Positions 53,999 to 61,912 of a stretch of DNA of 64,000 nucleotides are shown here, piece after piece. The DNA lies in the NCBI GenBank assembly GCA_902557145.1, contig CACDYZ010000004.1, forward strand, positions 41,421-105,420, written 5' to 3'. A program made the translations under genes and the position numbers. The notes under the pieces are model-generated. The model was not told the origin of the DNA and did not search any database. It saw nothing but the letters and a program-made list of their open reading frames with translations. Source of the DNA: an uncultured Alphaproteobacteria bacterium (GTDB taxonomy: Bacteria; Pseudomonadota; Alphaproteobacteria; HIMB59). Positions within the stretch are counted from its first letter, which is position 1. Every line of letters starts with the position of its first letter.

Positions 53999-54325
53999 TT
54001 GAAAATTTTAAACATAAATAAAAATTATAACGACACTATTCCGAAAAAAACATTTCAATATATTCTTAATACTTATTCTTATGGTCTTTCAAAAAATATA
54101 TGGAGAAATTATTCAATTCAAACCCATGATACTAATTTTAAAAAGACAAAGATAACTTTTTATAAGTCCAATTTTTCCTTTCCAATAATTAAAATTGTTT
54201 ACTCTAAAAAATTTGATAAAGAGATATTTGAAATAAATTATAAAAATAAAAAATTAAATTTTACTACTCTATCTTCTTTAAATGCTTGGATTAAAAATTA
54301 CTTTTTTTCTAAACCTAGTATATAA
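53999..54325 (+). CDS. DUF2794-like protein
   Basis: A 108-residue protein starting with TTG at 53999. FQYILNTYSYGLSKNIWRNY resembles the conserved DUF2794 block in which a Tyr/Gly pair is followed by a W-R-D-Y segment (here W35-R36-N-Y). PIIKIVYSKKF and a hydrophobic C-terminal part also fit. The family is widespread in Alphaproteobacteria and has no known function. It overlaps rlmE by 28 bases on the opposite strand. Confidence 0.6.
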   Translation: MKILNINKNYNDTIPKKTFQYILNTYSYGLSKNIWRNYSIQTHDTNFKKTKITFYKSNFSFPIIKIVYSKKFDKEIFEINYKNKKLNFTTLSSLNAWIKNYFFSKPSI

Positions 54326-54897
54326 ATTTCTTTTGATTTTTTATCAGAAGCTGCTGGCTTAATATACAAAGTTTTAAAGAAATGACTTTTTATAAATTTA
54401 AATAATTTTTCTGTATCCTCTCCTTGAAAATTTTTAACCAAAAAATTTCCACCTTTATTTAAATATTTTTCAATTAACTGTGCTGAAAGGATACTTAAAT
54501 TGTAACTATTAGTTTGATCTAAAAATTGATTACCACTTGTATTGGGTGCAATGTCAGAAATTATTGAGTCGAACGTATAATGTCTGTTTGTGAATAGTTT
54601 ATCTATAGCACTAGTATCTTTTAAATCCATTATGCAAAACGTTAATTCTCCTTCAAGCTGATGATCAATTGGTAGTAAATCGATTCCAACTATTTTATTT
54701 TTTGGGTTTTTTTTTAGAATGTACTGTGTCCAGCCACCTGGAGAACAACCTACATCTAATATTTTTTTTTGATTTTTGAATAAATTATATTTTTTATCTA
54801 TTTCCTCTAATTTATAATAAGCCCTTGAAATTATATCATTTTTCTTTGCTTTAAGATAAAAAGGGTCTTTTTTTCTGGTTTTATACCACTGTTTCAT
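54298..54897 (-). CDS. rlmE: 23S rRNA 2'-O-ribose methyltransferase RlmE
   Basis: Methylates a conserved uridine in the A-loop of 23S rRNA. It has 199 residues. WYKTRKKDPFYLKAKK and ISRAYYKLEEID at the start, ILDVGCSPGGWTQ (SAM motif), SDIAPNTSGN and NFLVKNFQGEDTE with catalytic Lys are all present. It is divergent from the RND adaptor gene by 64 bases. Confidence 0.97.
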   Translation of the reverse strand: MKQWYKTRKKDPFYLKAKKNDIISRAYYKLEEIDKKYNLFKNQKKILDVGCSPGGWTQYILKKNPKNKIVGIDLLPIDHQLEGELTFCIMDLKDTSAIDKLFTNRHYTFDSIISDIAPNTSGNQFLDQTNSYNLSILSAQLIEKYLNKGGNFLVKNFQGEDTEKLFKFIKSHFFKTLYIKPAASDKKSKEIYILGLEKK

Positions 54898-54961
54898 TTA
54901 ATTTTGCTCATAATCTGATATGTATTCGTCTACATATACTTAATTAGGTTAAATATATTCC

Positions 54962-55864
54962 ATGTCATCTTATCTAAAAAAATTCACATTAATTATTACT
55001 TTAACACTTATCTCTTCTTTATGTTACTCCTCAGATTGGGGTAGCCAAGAAAAAACAGAAGAAAAATTATTCTCTGTTGAAGTTATGGATTCCTCTGCGC
55101 AAACAATTAAAGATAGTATTGATTTTAGCTCAACAACTGAAGCTTTCAGAAGAATTGAAATTAAAAGTGAGGTTATGACGACAATTGAAAAAGTTTTAGT
55201 CAAGGCTGGTTCAAAAGTAAACAAAGGGCAACATATTGTTGAATTAGATGATTACAAAACAAATGCAGATTTATATAAACTAAATCTATTGTCTCAAAGT
55301 GAATTTGATAAATATGCTCTTTTTGCACCCTTTGGAGGGTTACTTTTAGATGGTCATAAAATTGCAGGGGAACTTGTCATGCCAGGTGAAAAGGTCTATG
55401 AAATTATTGATCTCAACTCACTAAAGATATTTGGTTATGTAAACGAAAATGAAATTCTTGATGTTTCTTTAAATAATAAAGTAGAAGTAACAATCCTAAA
55501 TGAAAAAGTTAAAGGGAAAATAGATTATATTTCACCTATCTCTGATCCAGAAACTAAAACCTTTGAAATTGTTGTTAAAGTTGATAATAAAAACCTTCGT
55601 TATAAAGATGGCTTGTCATCAATGATTTCAATTGTAAAAGGAAATGTTCTTGCTCATAAAATTTCACCATCAATTTTAGCTTTAGGCGACTCAGGAGAAT
55701 TAGGTGTTAAAATTATAGACTCCGATGATACAGTTCAATTCAAAGAAGTTAATGTTATAGAAGACACCTCTGATTACATGTTGGTTTCTGGATTGAGCCA
55801 GAAAGAAAAAATTATAATTGTTGGCCAACAGTATGTGTCTTCAGGAGAAAAAGTTAGTTATTAA
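54962..55864 (+). CDS. RND efflux periplasmic adaptor
   Basis: Membrane-fusion protein pairing with the following RND pump. It has 300 residues with an N-terminal signal. A lipoyl half-motif (66-96, including KAGSKVNKGQHIVELDD) and its partner (about 119-150, FAPFGGLLLDGHKIAG and MPGEKVYEI) flank a gap of only about 22 residues, far shorter than the usual alpha-hairpin. A beta-barrel follows. The short hairpin suggests it may not contact a TolC-like channel in the usual way. No outer-membrane factor gene is adjacent. It precedes the pump by 6 bases. Confidence 0.88.
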   Translation: MSSYLKKFTLIITLTLISSLCYSSDWGSQEKTEEKLFSVEVMDSSAQTIKDSIDFSSTTEAFRRIEIKSEVMTTIEKVLVKAGSKVNKGQHIVELDDYKTNADLYKLNLLSQSEFDKYALFAPFGGLLLDGHKIAGELVMPGEKVYEIIDLNSLKIFGYVNENEILDVSLNNKVEVTILNEKVKGKIDYISPISDPETKTFEIVVKVDNKNLRYKDGLSSMISIVKGNVLAHKISPSILALGDSGELGVKIIDSDDTVQFKEVNVIEDTSDYMLVSGLSQKEKIIIVGQQYVSSGEKVSY

Positions 55865-55870
55865 TTATTT

Positions 55871-58800
55871 ATGAGTTTAGTCAACTTAGCTAGTCAATAC
55901 TATAGAACTACTATTTCAATTTTTCTATTTGTAATTATTAGTGGATCTTTGGTTTTTAATAATATTCCAAAAGAGTCCTCTCCAGACGTCAGTCTTCCAT
56001 ATATATATGTGTCTCTTGGCTTAACAGGTATTTCCCCTGAAGACTCTGAAAAACTTTTAATTAAACCAGTTGAAGATGAAGTCTCTAATATCGAAGGGAA
56101 AAAAGAAATGACCAGCACTTCCTATCAGGGTGGTGGAAATGTTTTATTGGAGTTTGATGCAGGTTTTGATCCAGATCAAGCCCTTTTAGATACCAGAGAA
56201 CAAGTTGATAGAGCAAAATCAGATTTACCTGATGATGCAGATGAACCTAAAGTCAGTGAAGTAAATATAAGTTTATTTCCCATTTTAGTTGTTTCTATTA
56301 GCGGCGATATATCTGAATTTTTGTTAAAGAAAATATCTAATGATTTAAAAGATAAAATTCAATCATTACCAAATGTCTTAGAAGTAAATATTGGTGGGGA
56401 ACGAGAAGAACAACTAGATATTATAATAGATCAGAATAAAATTGAAGCCTATGGTTTAAATCTAAATGAAATTTTAAATTTTGTTAGATCTAATAACCAA
56501 ATAGTTTCAGCAGGAAACCTTGATACAGGAGATGGAAGATTTGTAATTAAAATTCCTGGCCTTTATGAAAGCCTAAATGATGTTTTTAACACACCCATTA
56601 AAGTTAATGATAAAAAGACAATTAAGTTTAAAGATATAGCTCAACTCAAAAGAACATTTAAAGATCCTGAAAAATTTGCTCGATTAAATAATGAATCAGC
56701 ATTTACCCTTGAAATTTCAAAAAGAATTGGTGCAAACATTGTGGATACAGTGGATCAAGTAAAACAATTAGTAGAAGAAGAACAAAAAATTCTACCTTCC
56801 AAAATTAATATTACTTTCTCTGGTGATGAATCTGTGAACATTAAAGGAATGTTAAGTGATCTTCAAAATAACGTAATTTTTTCAATTATACTTGTTATGA
56901 GTGTTGTAGTTATTTTTCTTGGTATAAGGTCTAGCTTACTTGTTGGCTTAGCGGTACCAGGATCTTTTTTATCGTCTATTTTAATTCTTTACTCACTTGG
57001 ATTTACGATCAATATGGTTGTTTTGTTTGGATTAATACTCTCTGTTGGGCTTTTAGTAGATGGCGCAGTGGTTGTTGTTGAATACGCTCAAAGAAAAATA
57101 CAAGAGGGTATGGGGCTAGCTGAGTCATACATTAAAGCAGCCTCAAGAATGTCACTTCCCATAATGGCTTCAACGTTTACGACAATTGCGGCTTTTATAC
57201 CTTTGCTATTTTGGCCAGGAACTACAGGTGGTTTTATGAAATATATCCCAATAACAGTAATATCTGTATTGGGATCAAGCTTAGCAATGGCCTTAATTGT
57301 TATTCCTATTATTGGAACTCAAGCCTATAAAATAAAAAACCTTTTTTTCTTTTTTATAATTCCTTTAATTCTATTTGTTGTAATTAACTTTGTTGCATTC
57401 AATTTTTTATCTCAATTAAAATTTGATAATTATTTAAACATGGGTGTTAAAGCTATAACAACGATCTCAATTGGAGTTATTTTATTTTTTCTATTTAGAT
57501 ACATAAAAAATAAAGGCTTTTTTCAGAAAATGATTATTCCTCAGTTAAATGCTGATGATGATGAGGACTTAACTGATTTATCTAAAGTTGGTTTTTTCAC
57601 AAAAATTTATCTTTTTATTTTGAAGCTTTGTATAAGCAATCCAATAAAAATACTTTTTCTATCATTGGCGTTGTTAATTGGAATTTATGGAGCTTATGGA
57701 AAATATGGAAAAGGAGTTACTTTTTTCCCCTCAGTTGAAGCAGAAAATACTAAAGTAATCATCTATGCTACAGGTAATCTTTCAGTCTTAGAAAAAGACC
57801 GACTTGTAGCTAAAGTAGAAACAAAGGTTCTTAACTTACAACAAAAAAATAATGAGTTTGAGTCTGTTTATACTACTTCTGGAAATGTTGAAAATAGGCA
57901 AGAAAGTTCTCCTGATATAATTGGTTTTATAGATATAGAATTCAAAGATTGGGATAAAAGAAGAAAAGCAGATACGATAATTTCCGAATTAAGAAAAGAA
58001 ACATCTACAATTCCTGGGATTAAAGTCGAAACTAGAACTTTAAGAGCAGGGCCTCCAAGAGGCAAACCGATTGAAATAAATTTAACTTCTTTAGACCCTA
58101 AAATTACCGTTCAAGAATTGAAAAGAATTGAAAAATATCTCTCTAGCATATCTGGCTTAAAAGACTTAGAAACATCCCTCCCTTCACCTAGTATTGAGTA
58201 TGAACTTTACGTTGATAGAGAAGAAGCTGCAAAATATGGTGCCAGTATATCAATCATAGGCAACACGATAAAACTCCTAACAAGTGGTCTTAAATTAAGT
58301 GAATTTAGACCTGATGATAGTGATGAGTCCATACCCATCTACCTTAGATTGCCCAAAGAGCAGAGAACTATTGATCAATTAGATAATATAAAGATACCAA
58401 CATCTTCAGGTTATGTTCCAATATCAAATTTTACTAAAATTGAGACTAATCAAGAAACAGGTAATCTGACAAGGGTTGAACAAAACAGAATTGAAACGAT
58501 TAAATCAGACGTTACAAGATTTTATCAAACAGATGCATATGTTAGATTAATCAAACATTGGCTTGGCATAGAAAAGTTTAATATTCCAAATAACTTTGGT
58601 TTAGAGATACCCGAATTTAATTCAGCTAATATTGACCCTAGAGTAAAGATAGAATTTAAGGGCGAAGACGAAAGTCAAAATAAATCAAAGGCTTTTTTGC
58701 AAAAAGCGTTTTTGATTGCAGTATTCTTAATGGGCCTAATTCTTTTGACACAATTTAATAGTTTTAGTAGCACTTTATTAATTCTATTTGCTGTTATTAT

Positions 58801-59254
58801 GTCAACCGTTGGTGTTGTTTTAGGATTGTTGATTACAAAACAACCTTTTGGAATTGTAATGAGTGGTATTGGTGTAATTTCTTTAGCAGGAATAGTTGTT
58901 AACAACAATATAGTTTTAATCGACACCTTTGATCGATTAATAAAAAAAACAAATAATGCTAAAGATGCTATTCTAATGACAGGAGCTCAAAGATTAAGAC
59001 CAGTTTTGTTGACAACAACTACAACAGTTTTAGGTTTGCTTCCTATGGCTTTGAAATTAAATATCGACTTTGTTAATCTTGAATATACCTACAATTCACC
59101 AGATACCCAATGGTGGGTAGATTTATCTAGGGCTATCGTTTTTGGTCTTCTTTTCTCTACTCTGTTAACATTACTAGTAACACCATCTGCATTGATGCTT
59201 AAATCAAAATATTTAACTAACTCTTCTAAAAAAAGTAAAAAAGTAAGTAAGTAA
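55871..59254 (+). CDS. RND efflux pump inner-membrane permease
   Basis: A 1127-residue transporter of the HAE1 type. TM1 is near 15-31, followed by a large periplasmic domain (about 40-330) and TM2-6 (about 333-483). VDGAVVVVEYA at 396-406 has only one of the two Asp of AcrB (VDD), as in a known alphaproteobacterial subgroup. Extra hydrophobic segments (491-515 and 530-543) and a charged stretch (ADDDEDLTDL) lie between TM6 and TM7 (about 593-610). The second half repeats the fold. Substrate unknown. Its end overlaps pssA by 42 bases. Confidence 0.92.
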   Translation: MSLVNLASQYYRTTISIFLFVIISGSLVFNNIPKESSPDVSLPYIYVSLGLTGISPEDSEKLLIKPVEDEVSNIEGKKEMTSTSYQGGGNVLLEFDAGFDPDQALLDTREQVDRAKSDLPDDADEPKVSEVNISLFPILVVSISGDISEFLLKKISNDLKDKIQSLPNVLEVNIGGEREEQLDIIIDQNKIEAYGLNLNEILNFVRSNNQIVSAGNLDTGDGRFVIKIPGLYESLNDVFNTPIKVNDKKTIKFKDIAQLKRTFKDPEKFARLNNESAFTLEISKRIGANIVDTVDQVKQLVEEEQKILPSKINITFSGDESVNIKGMLSDLQNNVIFSIILVMSVVVIFLGIRSSLLVGLAVPGSFLSSILILYSLGFTINMVVLFGLILSVGLLVDGAVVVVEYAQRKIQEGMGLAESYIKAASRMSLPIMASTFTTIAAFIPLLFWPGTTGGFMKYIPITVISVLGSSLAMALIVIPIIGTQAYKIKNLFFFFIIPLILFVVINFVAFNFLSQLKFDNYLNMGVKAITTISIGVILFFLFRYIKNKGFFQKMIIPQLNADDDEDLTDLSKVGFFTKIYLFILKLCISNPIKILFLSLALLIGIYGAYGKYGKGVTFFPSVEAENTKVIIYATGNLSVLEKDRLVAKVETKVLNLQQKNNEFESVYTTSGNVENRQESSPDIIGFIDIEFKDWDKRRKADTIISELRKETSTIPGIKVETRTLRAGPPRGKPIEINLTSLDPKITVQELKRIEKYLSSISGLKDLETSLPSPSIEYELYVDREEAAKYGASISIIGNTIKLLTSGLKLSEFRPDDSDESIPIYLRLPKEQRTIDQLDNIKIPTSSGYVPISNFTKIETNQETGNLTRVEQNRIETIKSDVTRFYQTDAYVRLIKHWLGIEKFNIPNNFGLEIPEFNSANIDPRVKIEFKGEDESQNKSKAFLQKAFLIAVFLMGLILLTQFNSFSSTLLILFAVIMSTVGVVLGLLITKQPFGIVMSGIGVISLAGIVVNNNIVLIDTFDRLIKKTNNAKDAILMTGAQRLRPVLLTTTTTVLGLLPMALKLNIDFVNLEYTYNSPDTQWWVDLSRAIVFGLLFSTLLTLLVTPSALMLKSKYLTNSSKKSKKVSK

Positions 59255-59935
59255 GCTTAATAAGGAAATTAGTAAATATGTAACGGCGACCAAGAGTGTT
59301 GTTTGCCAAAAATAACTGATTAAAAATATTAAAACTATAGCAACAGATATAATCATAAGCCTGAAATATAATGTTTTAACTTTAAGATTTTTAACAGAAG
59401 GTGTAGGAACTCTGCTAATCATCATGATCCCTGCAAAAGTAGTCAATACGGCACAAATTAAAGGATAGTTAATTGTAAATTGAACTTGATCAATAAAATT
59501 TAGGTACAAGGGTATCATTATTACTCCTGCAGCAGCTGGCGAAGGTATTCCATAAAATACTTTACTTTGCTCTTTCATATTTTCGATATTGAAACGAGCC
59601 AACCTTAAAGCTGCGCAAACTATATAAAATAAACTTATAACCCAACCAATTCTGCCTAACTCATGAGTGAAATATAAATTTATTAATAAAGACGGAGCTA
59701 ATCCAAAGCTAATGAAATCTGATAAAGAATCCAACTCAGCTCCAAACTGTGAGGATTTTTTTAATTTTCTAGCCATCCATCCATCAAAAAAATCAAAAAA
59801 GGCAGCTAGCATTATCATTAAGACAGCAAGTTTCCAGTTAGCTTGAATAGAAAACTTTATTGAAGAAATACCTGCAATGAGTGACATTAACGTAATTAAA
59901 TTGGGTATGAATTTAGTAAGAGGGTGTTCGGCCAT
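59213..59935 (-). CDS. pssA: CDP-diacylglycerol-serine O-phosphatidyltransferase
   Basis: Makes phosphatidylserine. It has 240 residues, several membrane segments, and the CDP-alcohol transferase motif DGWMARKLKKSSQFGAELD-SLSD with the three required Asp (residues about 49-72). RLARFNIE and FYGIPSPAAAG fit the PssA subgroup. It is 8 bases after psd, the next enzyme. Confidence 0.94.
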   Translation of the reverse strand: MAEHPLTKFIPNLITLMSLIAGISSIKFSIQANWKLAVLMIMLAAFFDFFDGWMARKLKKSSQFGAELDSLSDFISFGLAPSLLINLYFTHELGRIGWVISLFYIVCAALRLARFNIENMKEQSKVFYGIPSPAAAGVIMIPLYLNFIDQVQFTINYPLICAVLTTFAGIMMISRVPTPSVKNLKVKTLYFRLMIISVAIVLIFLISYFWQTTLLVAVTYLLISLLSLLTYFFTFFRRVS

Positions 59936-59943
59936 CTAAGTAA

Positions 59944-60606
59944 CTAGATCTTTTTATATTCTCTAGATTGTATATTTTTACTATTTTTAAGTTCCTTGGC
60001 AATAATTGTTTCACCACCAATACATTGTTGTCCTACATTAACCATTAAGCTATAGGAGTTTGGAAATTCAATATCAACTCTGCTTCCAAATTTGATAATC
60101 CCATATCTATCGCCTTGATTTACTTTCTCATTTACTTTTAGATAACAGATTATTCTTCTAGCTATTAAGCCAGCAATTTGAGTAACATATATATTATTAG
60201 AGCCTGACTTAAGTGTTAGTCTTAATCTTTCATTATCTTCACTAGCTTTATCGAGTGTTGCATTAATAAATTTACCTTCAATATAATCTATTTTTGTAAT
60301 TTCTCCTGAGATTGGTAATCTTTGTATGTGCACGTTGAAAACACTAAGAAAGATTGAAACTTTAGTATAATTTTTTTTTCCTTCTTTGAATTCAGTAATA
60401 TTTGTAATTAAGCCATCAGCTGGGCCCACCAAGATATCTTCACCCAAGGGAATAACCCTTTCAGGGTCTCTAAAAAAATAGAAAGTAAAAATTAACAATA
60501 TTAAGAAAATTAAAAATAGAGGTTTATAAATAAAATAAAAAAAAATTACCAATAAAAACAGTATGATGAGTGCGGCAGAAATCTCTTTGTGAAACCTAAA
60601 GTACAT
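59944..60606 (-). CDS. psd: Phosphatidylserine decarboxylase
   Basis: Decarboxylates phosphatidylserine to phosphatidylethanolamine. It has 220 residues of the short, archaeal-like type. Two N-terminal hydrophobic segments (about 10-45) anchor it. FFRDPERVIPLG and the self-cleavage site in IIKFGSRVDIEF (Gly-Ser, which gives a pyruvoyl group) are clear. FLSVFNVHIQRLPISG is typical. It is divergent from icd with a 94-base gap. Confidence 0.95.
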   Translation of the reverse strand: MYFRFHKEISAALIILFLLVIFFYFIYKPLFLIFLILLIFTFYFFRDPERVIPLGEDILVGPADGLITNITEFKEGKKNYTKVSIFLSVFNVHIQRLPISGEITKIDYIEGKFINATLDKASEDNERLRLTLKSGSNNIYVTQIAGLIARRIICYLKVNEKVNQGDRYGIIKFGSRVDIEFPNSYSLMVNVGQQCIGGETIIAKELKNSKNIQSREYKKI

Positions 60607-60700
60607 AAGATGGAATTAATATCTGAATTGCATAATTTGATCAATAAAATAGATTTTTTTTATTAATTTAATCTGTTATACAATCAATATCTCTATATAA

Positions 60701-61912
60701 ATGGCAAAAATTTCAGTAAAAAATCCAGTTGTCGAACTTGACGGCGATGAAATGACAAGAATTATATGGGATTTTATTAAACAAAAACTCATACTTCCTT
60801 ATTTAGATATTGACCTAAAATATTATGATTTATCAGTTCAAAATAGAGATGAAACAAATGATGAGATCACAATTGAAGCAGCGAATGCAATAAAAAAGCA
60901 CGGTGTTGGTATAAAATGTGCAACTATTACTCCAGATGATAATAGAGTATCAGAATTTAATCTTAAAAAAATGTGGCGCTCACCAAATGGAACAATAAGA
61001 AATATTTTAGATGGCACTGTTTTTCGACAACCTATTATTTGTAAGAATATTCCAAGAATTGTAAGAACCTGGGACCATCCTATTGTTGTGGGAAGACATG
61101 CCTTTGGTGATCAATATAAGGCTACAGAAATGAAAATAAATAAACCAGGTAAACTTTTTATGAAGTTTGTGGATGAAGATGGAAAAATAGATGAAAAAGA
61201 AGTTTTTAAATTTTCAAATCAAGGCGTAGCCCTCTCCATGTATAATGTAGATGAGTCAATAAGAGGATTTGCGAGAGCTTGTTTTAATTATGGGCTCAAA
61301 TTAAAGTGGCCTGTTTATCTATCCACAAAAGATACAATTTTGAAAAAATATGATGGAAGATTTAAAGAGATCTTTCATGAAATTTTTCAGAATGAATTTG
61401 CATCTGATTTTGAAAATAACAAGATTGTCTACGAGCATCGTCTTATTGATGATTTAGTTGCATCTTCAATGAAATGGTCTGGAAAATTTATTTGGGCATG
61501 CAAAAATTATGATGGGGATGTTCAATCTGATGCTGTCGCACAGGGTTTCGGCTCTTTAGGTATGATGTCTAGTGTTTTAATGACACCTAATGGTAAAACG
61601 ATAGAAGCTGAAGCTGCCCATGGAACAGTAACTAGACACTATAGACTCCATCAAAAAGGAGAGAAAACCTCTACAAATCCAATAGCATCTATTTTTGCGT
61701 GGACAAAAGGGCTAAACTTTAGAGGAGAATTTGATGGCAATGATGAACTTATTAAATTTTCTAAATCTCTCGAACAAACTTGTATCGAAACAGTAGAGTC
61801 TGGACAGATGACTAAGGACCTGGCTATGCTTGTTGATAAAAACTCTCCTTGGATGAATACTGAGGAATTTTTGAATTGCCTAGATAAAAATCTTCAAACT
61901 AAATTGAATTAA
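60701..61912 (+). CDS. icd: NADP-dependent isocitrate dehydrogenase
   Basis: Oxidative decarboxylation of isocitrate to 2-oxoglutarate, supplying NADPH. It has 403 residues of the eukaryote-like class. [18 protein letters not shown] at the start, [19 protein letters not shown], the NADP region [12 protein letters not shown] and [13 protein letters not shown] match. It is the only gene of its transcript. I see possible -10 hexamers in the 94-base leader (TATACA at 60677-60682), without a good -35. Its stop overlaps alaS by 4 bases (shared TTAA). Confidence 0.97.
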   Translation: MAKISVKNPVVELDGDEMTRIIWDFIKQKLILPYLDIDLKYYDLSVQNRDETNDEITIEAANAIKKHGVGIKCATITPDDNRVSEFNLKKMWRSPNGTIRNILDGTVFRQPIICKNIPRIVRTWDHPIVVGRHAFGDQYKATEMKINKPGKLFMKFVDEDGKIDEKEVFKFSNQGVALSMYNVDESIRGFARACFNYGLKLKWPVYLSTKDTILKKYDGRFKEIFHEIFQNEFASDFENNKIVYEHRLIDDLVASSMKWSGKFIWACKNYDGDVQSDAVAQGFGSLGMMSSVLMTPNGKTIEAEAAHGTVTRHYRLHQKGEKTSTNPIASIFAWTKGLNFRGEFDGNDELIKFSKSLEQTCIETVESGQMTKDLAMLVDKNSPWMNTEEFLNCLDKNLQTKLN

